Made by a program: the position numbers and the translations under genes. Positions 1 to 8,543 of a DNA stretch of 31,933 bases are shown in pieces (within the stretch, counting starts at the first letter, position 1; the number at the start of each line of letters is the position of its first letter). The notes beneath the pieces are model-generated. The model was not told the origin of the DNA. It saw only the letters and a list, made by a program, of their open reading frames with translations, and made no database searches. Source of the stretch: Chara braunii (taxonomy: Eukaryota > Streptophyta > Charophyceae > Charales > Characeae); contig BFEA01000609.1 of the NCBI GenBank assembly GCA_003427395.1, positions 323,713 to 355,645 of the forward strand, in the 5' to 3' direction.

Positions 1-240
1 TTTTTTTTTTTTTCAATTTCTTTTGATTTCGCCCATACCCCCCCATCCAAAAGTTGATCTTTTCCATTTTTTTTTTTGTGGGGGGGGGTGCGGCCGGGGA
101 TGCGCCGCCACGTGGCGTCTCCCATTTTTTGAAAGTCCCTCCCGCGCGGCCGCCACGTGGCTTCAAAGCCGCACGGACGCGTCCGCGGGGTCAGTCGACT
201 AGCCGCGTCCGCGGAATTGGCCGCGGATGGCCGCCGCCGA
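1..240. other. GC-rich segment with repeated CACGTG palindromes
   Basis: This stretch opens with a 13-base T run and a second T/G run (about 68-89) and then becomes very GC-rich. It contains GCCACGTGGC twice (107-116 and 152-161) and CGCGTCCGCGG twice (178-188 and 204-214), plus the perfect palindrome CGGACGCGTCCG (174-185). CACGTG is the core of the plant G-box, but two copies in non-genic GC-rich DNA do not prove a promoter. The retroelement reading frame on the minus strand loses family resemblance as it enters this segment, so it is probably separate DNA that truncates the element. Confidence 0.5.
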
Positions 241-939
241 GGGAGATTCACTGGGCGGGGCTGGTTTCCTCATAAGAATTTCGATGATCTGTTGAAGCAA
301 CCTCCCAGCAACTCTTACGTACGTATTGTCGAGATCGAACTTCACCAATTCACGTATCATCTCAAAGCTTACTGAGTCCCAACCCACCTGCTGCATCCCT
401 CTCTGCAATTTAGCACCCTTTCCTTGCTTCTTGATAAGAACCCCATACATGCCCTTTGCTTGCCAGTAATCAGTAATCCATTCAACTGCCTTAATGATCG
501 AAGGTTGGGGAAGGTTGCAAAACATTTCTTTTATGTCAAACGCCGCAATCAGCCATCCTTCCTCATCGCATAACTGGTCATTCATTCCGTCCAAACCCCC
601 CACCAACATGTCGGTATTCTTCAAATTGAAATATGTACCAACGGGCAGATCCCAGATCATCTGATTAATGCTCCTAGAAACCTTCCTACAGGCTCTCACC
701 CCACACTCAGAAAAAGATGGGCAGATGGGGCGCCACCTTCGCACATCCTTGTGCTTTGGGATTACATAAGCATCCCCAAATCTTCCTCTTCGATCCCATC
801 GCGCAAGCTTCTCAAAACCTTTCTGCTTATACGAAATCTCCAGATCAGAAAGCAGAATCGTCTCAGACCCCATATGCATACGAAAACCAGGATTGTTCAA
901 AATAACTTGGACAACCCTTCTCGATAGAGGACCAGGCAA
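240..939 (-). pseudogene. Reverse transcriptase core, truncated before the catalytic YxDD
   Basis: The 246-residue frame shows the early RT motifs. One is a fingers-type block reading YVIPKHKD...RWRPICPS (about residues 58-75). Motif A follows, reading AAFDIKEMFCNLP (about residues 133-145), where the aspartate is the first catalytic metal ligand. Downstream, IIEILMRKPAPP near residues 216-227 is where families usually have a GIPMG-like block. No YxDD box follows, and the frame runs into the GC-rich segment. The phrase DIKEMF.NLP resembles SLYTNIP-type motifs of Penelope-like and related RTs, but class assignment is inference. The upstream frame ends at 897, so a frameshift lies near 900-925. 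It cannot encode an active enzyme. Confidence 0.7.
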
Positions 940-2192
940 CAGACTAAAGTATCACCTGCATTATGGTCGATGGGTGTCTTAACCAGCCCATCCAAACGAC
1001 CTTTCCAATCTTCGACCTCCTCTACCATACACCCACTCGACTCACTTAATCCTGATGTCCGAACGCACGTCTCGACTCCCTTCAGAGTAACCTTTCTCAC
1101 ATCAAACCCAGTTTCATTGAGAGCTTTGTTAAGCTGACTACGAAGCCTGATCAGAACACTGCCACCCCCTGGTCGTGGGATGTTCTTACTGTTCTTGAGC
1201 CACTCCGGTATATCGGGCATATCATTCAACCTGAAACATACATGCGCACCATCCCTTGGAAAGCCATCCCCGAATTTCCCACAAGTACACTCAGACTCAA
1301 CAACCCTTGCTGCTATTCTAAAATCGAACAGCATATCACCAATACTCAGGCTCTTGTTCTTGACCTACACAATTCGCATTCGTCGAACCACCATAGACTT
1401 CCATTCATACAACACATCGGCTCCCATGATAGTCTCTGCGCATAAACTTCTGACACTTGACTTGCTCAGCCGGTCATCATACGTAACTCGAACCGTTAAC
1501 CTCCTTCTAACATTAATTCCGAATCTCCTTCGAATAACTCCAGATAATATAAACCGCAAAGAATATCGTGTCCACTTATCCGAAAACCCTCTGATAGCGG
1601 AAAAACCCGAGATCAGTAGCCCCAAGTCCCAGGAATTCAACAGCTTCCTAGAGCAGGGCGCAGACAACAACTTAGATAGGGCTGGTTTCAGAATGAGGGA
1701 CTTGGAGCAGAAAAGAACCACAAAGTTAAAACATGGGAGATTCCCAGAAGTCAACCAGCCTTTAGCTCTTCGAAGTAGTTCCACATCATCGCCCAGACGG
1801 ACCACCGACGATCCAAATTTCCGCTTGAGAACCTTCTTGTTCTCAGCCAATCGTAATCCCCCAGAACACTTAATACCCACAGAGCTAATCTTCTTATCCC
1901 AACAATATTCCAAAATCTTAATCAAAGAGCAAGACACCAATCCCACGGTCGAATAGAAAGTCAAATGCGTGGACAAGGGTTTCCCCACCCACTCCCTCCT
2001 ATTTCGCTTAGCCCTTTCACGCTTCCCCAATCTCTTTTTCTTTCCACTGCGAGGCCTATCCCGACTGTTCAAATGCAGATCTATTAATTTAATAATATTC
2101 GTTTCAAGTCCCAACAAATCATCCGCCAAGCACCTAAACAAGGGAATAGCCACATAGCTATCAACATCACAACGCCTCAACCACGCATACAA
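897..2192 (-). pseudogene. Region upstream of the RT core in the same retroelement
   Basis: Two frames in the same phase (2192-1365 and 1334-897) are separated by a single TAG at 1365-1367. The first is strongly basic, with KKKRLGKRERAKRNRR near residues 52-67, and carries no domain I recognise. The second has a C-x-C pair (ECTCGKFGDGFP), then AHVCFRLNDMPDIPEW and a KNIPRPGG stretch, and runs directly into the RT core after a frameshift near 910. Position and phase show it is the N-terminal part of the RT polyprotein, broken by one nonsense change and one frameshift. A nuclease or DNA-binding role for the basic part would be a guess. Confidence 0.5.
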
Positions 2193-2250
2193 ACGATGAT
2201 TCCTCCTCCCGTTCTCGACAACTTTGAGATTACGAGTCTTGAAGACATGC

Positions 2251-2544
2251 TCATTTCAGCGGGTTGGTAGATCTCGCCCCCGACCTAACGTACATATGAC
2301 GATTCCATGGGGAAATAAGCACATAAACCAACGGTCCATGACAATCCTCCAAATCGAAATCCGAAATCAACAGACGTAAAACATATTCCCTCAATTTTTC
2401 CGCCCACGGTATTTCCCCACGCAAAATTAATCCAATAACAGCCAATCGAAAATAAGCATTAAAACTCTTATCTCTGATCCACAGGGCCCCGTCACCCCCC
2501 TTACCTTTACTCAAGAACGAAGATCCAGACGTCCGGTCACCCAC
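2251..2544 (-). pseudogene. Unrecognised short frame inside the retroelement
   Basis: This 97-codon frame lies between the SAP-like segment and the basic RT-upstream region, on the same strand but in another phase. It reads as ordinary protein (WIRDKSFNAYFRLAVIGLIL, then WAEKLREYVLRLLISDFDLE) without simple-sequence bias. It is probably part of the polyprotein separated by frameshifts on both sides. No family is recognised. Confidence 0.3.
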
Positions 2545-2612
2545 AGAAGCATTCCTACGCTGTCTACACTCATTAGCCGAAGACCATAAAGACGTCGTGC
2601 TCGGGAGGGAAA

Positions 2613-3300
2613 CTAGAGCTCAACGGAGGTATCGTTTGCTAGGTTTGTGGACTCATCTCTGGAGGATTCGACTTCAATGACGACCGCAAGTTCTTTCCCC
2701 CGATTTTTGCTGAAGGCCGACTCTGCACGATGTTCTGCGATCAGGCAGATTAGATCGTCAACTTTCCCTCCGGTGCTCAACCCTGCTTCCTTGCAGATCT
2801 GCTCGAGCGCGAGCTTCCTCAATTGCTTCAACTGCTTTTTCTGTTGCTCGACAAATGCAGCTCGGTCAGTGCACCCATCCCCAGGCTGAACCTCTTTGGC
2901 CGGAGTATCCCTAAACCCGTTTCTTTTGGGGGTCACTTTCCTGCCTTTCCTTGCACTGTTGACAGCGACCGCCTCCATTCTTTCCCTTAAATTCGTTCCT
3001 CCTGGCTCCTTTTCGCGTCCCTCATCACCGGCCTGTAGGTTGCTCATTTGTTGTTGTAGTTTGATAACCTCAGCTTCCGCCTCCGCTTTCTTCTTCTTCA
3101 AAGCCTCAACCTCCAAGGAGTCCACCCGTCTCATGCTCTGTAACTTTTTGTACTTTATTCTCCAACTACTCTCTGGCGGAGCATCACCGCCTGTCCATCT
3201 TGCTCTCGGTGTTCCCCTCGTACTCGTTTCTGGTGTGTTCACCGCGATGTTGCCTCTCTTGTTACCTGGCCTTAAAGCCTTATCTTTCCATGTAGAGTCT
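2613..3300 (-). pseudogene. Gag-like ORF, C-terminal part: coiled coil and SAP-like motif
   Basis: The frame continues the CCHC/coiled-coil ORF after a frameshift near 3272-3300, where the upstream frame stops while this frame is already open. It has a basic start, a short coiled coil (about residues 40-75, rich in Glu, Lys and Ala), a basic KRNGF..TPAKE stretch and then LEQICKEAGLSTGGKVDDLI. That last block resembles a SAP helix-extension-helix motif (L..LC.E.GL...GKK..LI). SAP-like modules bind nucleic acid. Function in the element is inferred as nucleic-acid binding with the zinc knuckle. It ends at a stop near 2613. Confidence 0.45.
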
Positions 3301-4078
3301 CGGTCTTCAGCTGTTCAATCAATCGCTTGAGCCCGGCAATTTCCTGCTCCTTAACCGTAGATTCCCGAAGCTGCTCGATCTCGTGTCTCAAAGCAGTCAT
3401 CTCATCATCCCTCCCTGACTTGTCCAACACCTGCTTCCTTAAGTCATTGACCTCCTTCTGTAACTTTCTAACTCTATCATCCTCACCCTCACCAAGCAAC
3501 GTTTTCCTCAAGTCCTCGTTCTCACGTCTAAGCTTGGCCAATTCGTTGTCCATACTCGAACTCTTAGTCGCATCCGGTTGTCTATTCACTTTAACATCCT
3601 CACACACCTTCGCAAGCTTTTTGTCAATTTTTTCACCCATCTCCGACTCTAATTGTTGTCTCTCCTTCTTCCATTGCTCCTTCCGTTCGTCTTCCTTCTT
3701 CTGCTTTTTTAACCTCTCTTCTTCCTCTTTTTTCTTAGTCTCTTTCTCCTGGTCAGCAAGAAACTTGTTGTACATGGTATCGAGACGCTCTTGATTATTC
3801 CTCCAAAAATTTAGCCTCGGAGCACCACCGCCAGCATGATATCCATAATTCGAGTATCCATTGCTTCGCACCCCCACTCCACTGTCCGTAGAAAAAGAAG
3901 CCGCGGAACCACCATTTTGAGCAGGTGCCGGTAACGCCAGTACTGTCCCACCTGTAGGAACAACATTCGCCCCCGTGGCCGGAGGACGATACCCACCGGT
4001 TCGCTGCGGGCATTCCCGGTAAAAGTGATGCAGAGAGCCACACGTGAAGCAACCTCTAGGCGGGAGAGGGGCAGCCAT
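3272..4078 (-). CDS. Gag-like CCHC zinc-knuckle and coiled-coil protein of the retroelement
   Basis: This 268-codon frame starts MAAPLPPRGCFTCGSLHHFY. Residues C10, C13, H18 and C23 form a perfect C-x2-C-x4-H-x4-C zinc knuckle, the nucleic-acid-binding module of retroelement Gag/ORF1 proteins. A Gly/Ala/Ser linker follows to about residue 90. From about residue 100 to the end there is an almost unbroken highly charged coiled coil (KETKKKEEEERLKKQKKEDE, then Glu/Leu/Arg heptads). The ATG at 4076-4078 is chosen because the knuckle follows within ten residues. The end at 3272 looks premature, since an adjacent frame carries on the same kind of protein. The likely role is packaging element RNA. 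It could still be expressed as a short form. Confidence 0.6.
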   Translation of the reverse strand: MAAPLPPRGCFTCGSLHHFYRECPQRTGGYRPPATGANVVPTGGTVLALPAPAQNGGSAASFSTDSGVGVRSNGYSNYGYHAGGGAPRLNFWRNNQERLDTMYNKFLADQEKETKKKEEEERLKKQKKEDERKEQWKKERQQLESEMGEKIDKKLAKVCEDVKVNRQPDATKSSSMDNELAKLRRENEDLRKTLLGEGEDDRVRKLQKEVNDLRKQVLDKSGRDDEMTALRHEIEQLRESTVKEQEIAGLKRLIEQLKTETLHGKIRL

Positions 4079-4079
4079 A

Positions 4080-4590
4080 TCGATAGCGGTTAAATGAAAA
4101 GAAATAAGAATTTAAGAAAAATAGAGACAAGAAGGAGAAGAAGGAAAGTCGCGTATCCAAAGCTTATCCGAAGTAATCCTATCAGCTAGCAGCGAGCCAC
4201 ACTCCCGTAGTACAATTCCTACGGGGGTTACAACGATGAACGGATGGTATGAGTACATCCAACAAGCATCAAGGATGACTTCTGAAAGGCGACAAAAACA
4301 CAACTGAGACAACGACAACACCAAAAAAACACGACAGAAAGAGAGAGAGAGAGAGAGGGAGAGAGAGAAGGAAGGAGGAGGGGAGAGAAGGAAACCACAC
4401 GCAGAGGTATCAATCCCGAACGCGACGAGTGGGCAATTAGAATAAACAAGATAACAGCCCATCAGGCTCGAACGAAGGTAGGCGGCACGCCCATAGTCAA
4501 AGCAGCGCAGATCGAGTCTATTGGCGGTCGACCCTACATGTTTCATCCGGTCGCCAGNACCGGACTCATCAGGGGTCTAATCGCGAACTG
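4080..4590. other. Leader-like region upstream of the retroelement ORF, with a GA tract
   Basis: No gene is visible on either strand. A GA-rich microsatellite lies at about 4338-4378. The open frames here read through that low-complexity tract and have no family resemblance. The position directly 5' of the CCHC ORF (on the minus strand) suggests an element leader. An ambiguous base lies at 4558. Confidence 0.35.
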
Positions 4591-4719
4591 ATGACTAACT
4601 CTGTGTGTCGAAAGATCCTAAATACTCTATATAAAATCAAAGCGAGCTCGTCATTACCTAAGTCAGTCTCGACTCGGTCTCTAATCGCGACCAAACCCAA
4701 AGTCCGAAACCGCACACCG

Positions 4720-4930
4720 TTCCTACCAAGTCCGTTCAGGTACCAAACTGAAGCGTCACAACAAAAGCCCGCCCGGGCCCAGAAGCTTCCAGAAACCACT
4801 TTGTTCTGTCAGACGCATCATTCCTACAACTCCGTTCGGGTATCGAATCCCAAAAGGAACACACAACAACCCGAACCCGTCCGGGTACCAAATCCCAAAG
4901 AAACAACTCAACAAGGACCCAATCCAGGTC
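4720..4930. repeat. Short imperfect tandem motifs (GGTACCAAAyCCCAAA type)
   Basis: A motif built around C-GTTC-(A/G)GG-TA(C/T)C(A/G)AA followed by a CAACAA-rich tail recurs near 4733, 4832 and 4880. Copies are imperfect and the spacing is irregular. The plus-strand open frame from 4591 to 5214 runs through these motifs and four ambiguous bases, and has no recognisable domain. I treat it as repeat DNA rather than a gene. Confidence 0.4.
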
Positions 4931-5195
4931 CAGAGGCATCCAACNCCTACTTCACACTGTGGCAGGCTACCACCAATGTGTCACTACCCCATTTAAAAAC
5001 AGTGGCAGCATACCACTCTTATCACTCAGGCAGAACCNTGTCCCAACCTGTCNGACAATCAACCCATATGTGCCAAATGCCCCCGAATTTATTCNAAAAA
5101 TTCCTTAAGACATCATCAAAAAATCTATCCTTAAAACCCCTCAATCTCAATTCAACCTTGAGGGCAAACAAAAAACTCAGCTCTGCCCCCGGCAT

Positions 5196-5245
5196 GTTTC
5201 CGGGTCAATCCTAACCCTTCAGTCTGGAGGTTGACGTATTTCACA

Positions 5246-5280
<35 letters not shown>

Positions 5281-5307
5281 GTTTCCGGGTCAATCCCAAC
5301 CCTTCAG
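5196..5307. repeat. 27-bp direct repeats flanking a short insert with a T30 tract
   Basis: The 27-bp segment starting GTTTCCGGGTCAATCC at 5196-5222 recurs at 5281-5307 with one mismatch. Between them lie 27 bp of unique sequence, then T30 (5250-5279) and one G. The repeat length suits a target-site duplication, but the T tract is on the wrong side for a standard poly(A)-tailed insertion in either orientation. Alternatives are a local tandem duplication with homopolymer expansion, or an assembly join. Confidence 0.55.
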
Positions 5308-5669
5308 AGACTCATTTGTTTTCCCTTACCGGATTAGAAAAGGGAAAAGGAAAACGAAAAGAAAGCTTTGGGTGCCGTACGAACTGTTCAAAGGCGGGCT
5401 TGTGCCGTCACTTTCATCGTGCACAGCTCAGTGCAGGAGGAGCACATCGTGAGCCTATCCATGGGGCTACTCCACACAAAAAACGAATAGAAGGACACTC
5501 TAGGGGACATCGAGCAGCCCTAAAAAAGGGGATGATAGAAACAAAAACAAAAACGGTACCAATGTGTCGAGCTCAGTTGGTATATCTTCCAACTGTCAAA
5601 ACACAAATGTGAGTTCGAGCATAATGCAATTTTCCCATTTCTAAATTAGCTGGGGCTGGCCAGCTCCAC

Positions 5670-6122
5670 AATGATTTTTTTTTTTCTTTTAAAGCTATAT
5701 TCTTCTCTCAATTTCACCTCTCATTACCTACTTACCACTACTCCAATCCTGTACAAGGGACCCCTGCAAGCATAGCTACCTCCCACAATTACTAAGGGGA
5801 TGCATGTTGCCCCCCACCCTAGGTGGTAGGGTGGGGCCGCACGTGTGTGTGTGTGGGGGGGGGGGGTGTAATGCAAACATTGAGCATTTTGCCAGGATGA
5901 TTTTTTTTTTTTTTTTCAAAGCTATATTCTTCTCTCAATTTCACCTCTCACTACCTACCTACCACTACTCCAAGCCTATACAAGGGACCCCTGCAAGCAT
6001 AGCTACCTCCCACAATTACTAAGGGGGTGCATGTTGCCCCCCACCCTAGGTGGTAGGGTGGGGCCGCACGTGTGTGTGTGTGTGGGGGGGGGGGTAATGC
6101 AAACATTGAGCATTTTGCCAGT
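5670..6122. repeat. Tandem duplication, 226-227-bp unit, two copies
   Basis: Two adjacent copies (about 5670-5896 and 5897-6122) share a T run, AAAGCTATATTCTTCTCTCA (5691 and 5918), ACAAGGGACCCCTGCAAGCA, ACCCTAGGTGGTAGGGTGGG (about 5818 and 6044), a (GT)n-(G)n tract and a final AACATTGAGCATTTTGCCAG. Differences are few and mostly in the T, GT and G runs. The ACCCTAGGTGGTAGGGT core can form a short hairpin. No reliable coding capacity is visible. Confidence 0.8.
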
Positions 6123-6309
6123 AGCTGCCCCTCCCATGTACTTCCCCAGCCCCCATCGAGTAACAGCAGTGTCTATGGCCAGCACTCTCCCACACACTGT
6201 ACACAACACACACAAACACACATGCACACACGTGATGACCAAAGACACTACTACCGATACCAAACGCGGAGGGAGCAAGCCAACTCTCTCAGTTGGTTGG
6301 CAGCAAGTG

Positions 6310-6412
6310 TGTAAGCCCTCTATCAGGGCCGTAATAAGAGAACCGTTGGGATTGAGGGTCGCCAGAGAGACGCTCAATCCAACGGTTCTCTAACCACCGC
6401 TGGGATAGAGGG
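6310..6412. repeat. Foldback: about 42-bp inverted arms with a short loop
   Basis: The left arm (from about 6317, CCCTCTATC...AGAGAACCGTTGGGATTGAG) and the right arm (CAATCCAACGGTTCTCT...GATAGAGGGC to about 6412) are inverted copies with scattered mismatches. They are separated by about a dozen bases containing GCCAGAGAGAC. One arm also occurs in the SINE-like copy near 6800, so the structure probably arose from an inverted partial copy of that repeat. Confidence 0.6.
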
Positions 6413-6595
6413 CGTACTCAAGGGCTATTCTTGCAAACAGACGGTCAGTGGGGATTGAACCCACTCCCTCCTGAATGCCACTGGTGTGCCTAACCAACTG
6501 AGCCAGGCCACTTGCTCTGCTCGAAGTTGATATCCCAACGCTGTGGCCCGTTCAAAGAGGGTGGAGAAAAAGAACAAATAACCGTGATCAAACAC
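6412..6595 (-). mobile_element. tRNA-derived SINE-like copy A
   Basis: Read on the minus strand, this holds an A box, TGGCTCAGTTGG (6494-6505), and a B box, GGGTTCAATCCC (6451-6462). About 31 bases separate them, the spacing of a tRNA internal RNA polymerase III promoter. The tRNA-like part is followed (lower coordinates) by a unique tail shared with copy B. No proper tRNA cloverleaf or CCA end is visible, so this is a tRNA-derived retroposon and not a tRNA gene. It is expected to be mobilised in trans by a LINE. Confidence 0.6.
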
Positions 6596-6624
6596 ACATT
6601 ATGCCAGCAACAGCGCACCCCGTT

Positions 6625-6777
6625 GGTGGGGAGCGGCACCTGGGCTTTTCCCTTCTCAGTCCCGGGTCTAGATCTAGACCCGGGACTGAGAAGAGAAAAG
6701 CCCACAGCCCTACGAAAACAACATGAGTTATGAATTGTATCAATGGGACCCGGTTTCCAGCAGGTGCCACTCCCCAC
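6625..6777. repeat. 64-bp near-perfect palindrome nested in a wider inverted repeat
   Basis: Bases 6641-6672 and 6673-6704 are reverse complements with one mismatch and no spacer, centred on TCTAGATCTAGA. Outside it, GGTGGGGAGCGGCACCTG (6625-6642) pairs with CAGGTGCCACTCCCCACC (6760-6777), again with one mismatch. The structure lies between the two SINE-like copies. Spacer-free palindromes of this size form cruciforms and are usually unstable, so the copy is probably young or under-resolved by assembly. Confidence 0.8.
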
Positions 6778-6794
6778 CAATAGATGGAGGAGCA

Positions 6795-7035
6795 GCTCGC
6801 CAGAGAGACCCTCAATCCCAACGGTTCTCTTACCACTGCCGGAATAGAGGGCTTACACGAGGGCTCTTCTTGCAAACAGGTTGTCAGTGGGGATTGAACC
6901 CACTCCCTCCTGAATGCAACTTGCGTGCCTAACCACTGAGCCAGGCCGCTTGCTCTGCTCGAAGTTGATATCCCAAAGCCGTAGTCCTTTCAAAGAGGTG
7001 GAAAAAAAGAACAAAAACCGTGATCCAACACTGAA
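6795..7035 (-). mobile_element. tRNA-derived SINE-like copy B
   Basis: This is a second copy of the same tRNA-derived repeat on the minus strand. The A box TGGCTCAGTGG lies at 6933-6943 and the B box GGTTCAATCCCC begins next to 6900. It shares the flanking blocks TGCTCTGCTCGAAGTTGATA (sense TATCAACTTCGAGCAGAGCA), the AAAGAACAAA-rich head and the tail TTGCAAACAG with copy A. The two copies lie about 440 bp apart in the same orientation with the palindrome between them. It is inferred to be non-coding. Confidence 0.6.
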
Positions 7036-7038
7036 AAC

Positions 7039-7089
7039 GAAGGAACATTTCTCCAAAAAAAAAAAAAGAAAAAAAAAAAGGAAGGAACA
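7039..7089 (+). repeat. A-tract insertion flanked by 9-bp direct repeats
   Basis: GAAGGAACA at 7039-7047 recurs at 7081-7089. Between them lie TTTCTCC and an A-rich run interrupted by single Gs. The order (repeat, few bases, poly(A), repeat) is that of a target-primed retroposition reduced to its tail. Confidence 0.5.
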
Positions 7090-7680
7090 AGGACAAAAAC
7101 CGTTGCCCTCCTTCCTCCCCGTTGTCTTTTTTCCATTCCCAATACCGGGGCTTCGAAACAGATGAACAGTAATACAGGTGGGCCATTCAGCCCCCCTGAA
7201 CTGGAGAGGTTTGAGTTACGCGTGCTGAATCTGGATGGGTAATATGCAGAGATGCAGAAAAGCAGATAAATCGTGATTTTCTGAACTTCTCCAAAAGCAC
7301 CTCCAGGTTCAGGCGGTAAATTAAGCCTCTTTGCTAAGTATGGTAGTGGGACTTCGCCCCAGAGGGTTGGGCATAACAGATTGTGACGATGGACTGCGGG
7401 AGGAGAGGAGGTCTCCTCACCTCTACTGTAGCCCCCTACCTTCGTCTACCTCTTCTTCTACCGTTTGTTTTCGCCCGTAAGCCGTTTCTGCCCGTAAGTC
7501 TGCACCTCTGCACTACCGTTTCTCCGTTTCCCCATCGTTTCCCGGTCGCTTGCTTCCCCTGCCGCCGCCTCTTCCTCTCACACGCGCCGTCTCTCTTGCG
7601 CCTTCTACGTGTTCAGATCCTACCGAAAGCGCCGCCGACTGGCAATAACAGAGAAGCATGAGGACAGCAAGACGCGGAGG
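7090..7680. other. Unannotated stretch
   Basis: No gene or RNA is recognised. Short open frames exist on both strands but have no domain or motif. The segment near 7240-7310 (GCAGAGATGCAGAAAAGCAG onward) loosely resembles 10205-10290, which may mark a dispersed repeat. Confidence 0.3.
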
Positions 7681-7689
7681 GACGTACAC

Positions 7690-7927
7690 ACAAAGCGAGC
7701 GAGCGAGAGAGAGAGAGAGAGGCGCGGTTGGTGTGTGCGAAAGTCGTAGCGTGCCGCGGTTTGATGTGCGGAGGGACAGAAGGGCGGTAATGCGCGGGAC
7801 GCTCGGATGTGGATGCCTCTCTGTGTGTGGGTGTCTTCTGTGTGTGTGTGTGTGTCTGTAAGTGTCTGTTTGTGTTCGAAAATTCCCTGTCATTCGCGTT
7901 GGTTCCGCACCCGTGCGCGCGTGTGTT

Positions 7928-7986
<59 letters not shown>

Positions 7987-8300
7987 AGCGGGGGGGAGAT
8001 CCAGGTTGGGTGAGGAGAGGGGCAAAAGAGCGGAAGTGTGCCGGAAGCTGAGGGTGAGTGTGTATGTGTGTGTGACAGACATCCTTGTTGTCGGTCCGGC
8101 TGGTTCCGCATAGCTGTCACGAGTTACTCTAGCACATCCATGCTTTTTCTTTTTGGTGTTGTGCATAGCGGACATCCACAAAACACAGACAGGCGCGCGC
8201 GCGCACACACTCACACACACCCACACAACACAGACAGGCGCGCGCACACACACACACACAGACATAGCGAGAAGGAGAGAGAGAGAGAGGGCCACGGATG
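7690..8300. repeat. GA, GT and CA microsatellite cluster
   Basis: (GA)n at about 7700-7722, (GT)n at about 7830-7968 running into (GA)n at about 7968-7986, (CA)n-rich blocks at about 8200-8262 and (GA)n at about 8270-8290. The long open frames on both strands here exist only because two-base repeats lack stops; they are not genes. Alternating GT/CA tracts can adopt Z-DNA. Confidence 0.8.
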
Positions 8301-8482
8301 TATAAGCAGAAGAGATGAACCACAGCAGCGTGCTGGAGGCTGCGAGTGTGCATGTGCGAATTTTTGTTTGTGTGTGACTTTCCCGTCAATCCGGTGTGTT
8401 CTTCACATCTGTCCGTCTTCCCTGAACCTGGATGCGTGTGATGGCAACCATGTCCAGAAATAAGTACTACCGATAGTAAAAT

Positions 8483-8528
8483 AGTTCTCGCTTCAAAAAA
8501 AAAAAAAAAAAAAAAAAAAGAGTTCTCG
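8483..8528 (+). repeat. A25 tract flanked by 8-bp direct repeats
   Basis: AGTTCTCG at 8483-8490 recurs at 8521-8528, with CTTC, A25 (8495-8519) and one G between. The layout is the same as for the A-tract insertions near 7.0 and 9.5-9.9 kb. The short repeat makes this the weakest of the set. Confidence 0.35.
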
Positions 8529-8543
8529 TGTAACTATGCCCTG

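Larger units (their letters stand above)
240..4080 (-). mobile_element. Decayed retroelement: CCHC/coiled-coil ORF plus truncated reverse transcriptase
   Basis: On the minus strand a chain of broken reading frames runs from 4078 down to about 240. Its order is a zinc knuckle and long coiled coil (4078-3272), a charged segment with a SAP-like motif (about 3300-2613), a poorly conserved stretch (2544-2251), a large basic region (2192-897) and a reverse transcriptase core (939 to about 240). Frame changes lie near 3280, 2600-2200 and 910, and a TAG stop at 1365-1367. No LTR, integrase, RNase H or endonuclease was recognised. The 3' end is missing, because the chain stops before the YxDD motif. 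It is probably a non-LTR or Penelope-like element, but I cannot assign the class firmly. Confidence 0.65.

Noticed and set aside
1180-1956. 258-codon plus-strand open frame
   Set aside because: It is antisense to the retroelement polyprotein and shows no family resemblance.
4591-5214. 207-codon plus-strand open frame
   Set aside because: It runs through imperfect short repeats and four ambiguous bases and has no motif.
7513-8463. Long open frames across the GT/GA/CA microsatellites (up to 260 codons)
   Set aside because: They are open only because two-base repeats encode Ser/Leu, Thr/His, Cys/Val or Arg/Glu runs without stops; no domain is present.
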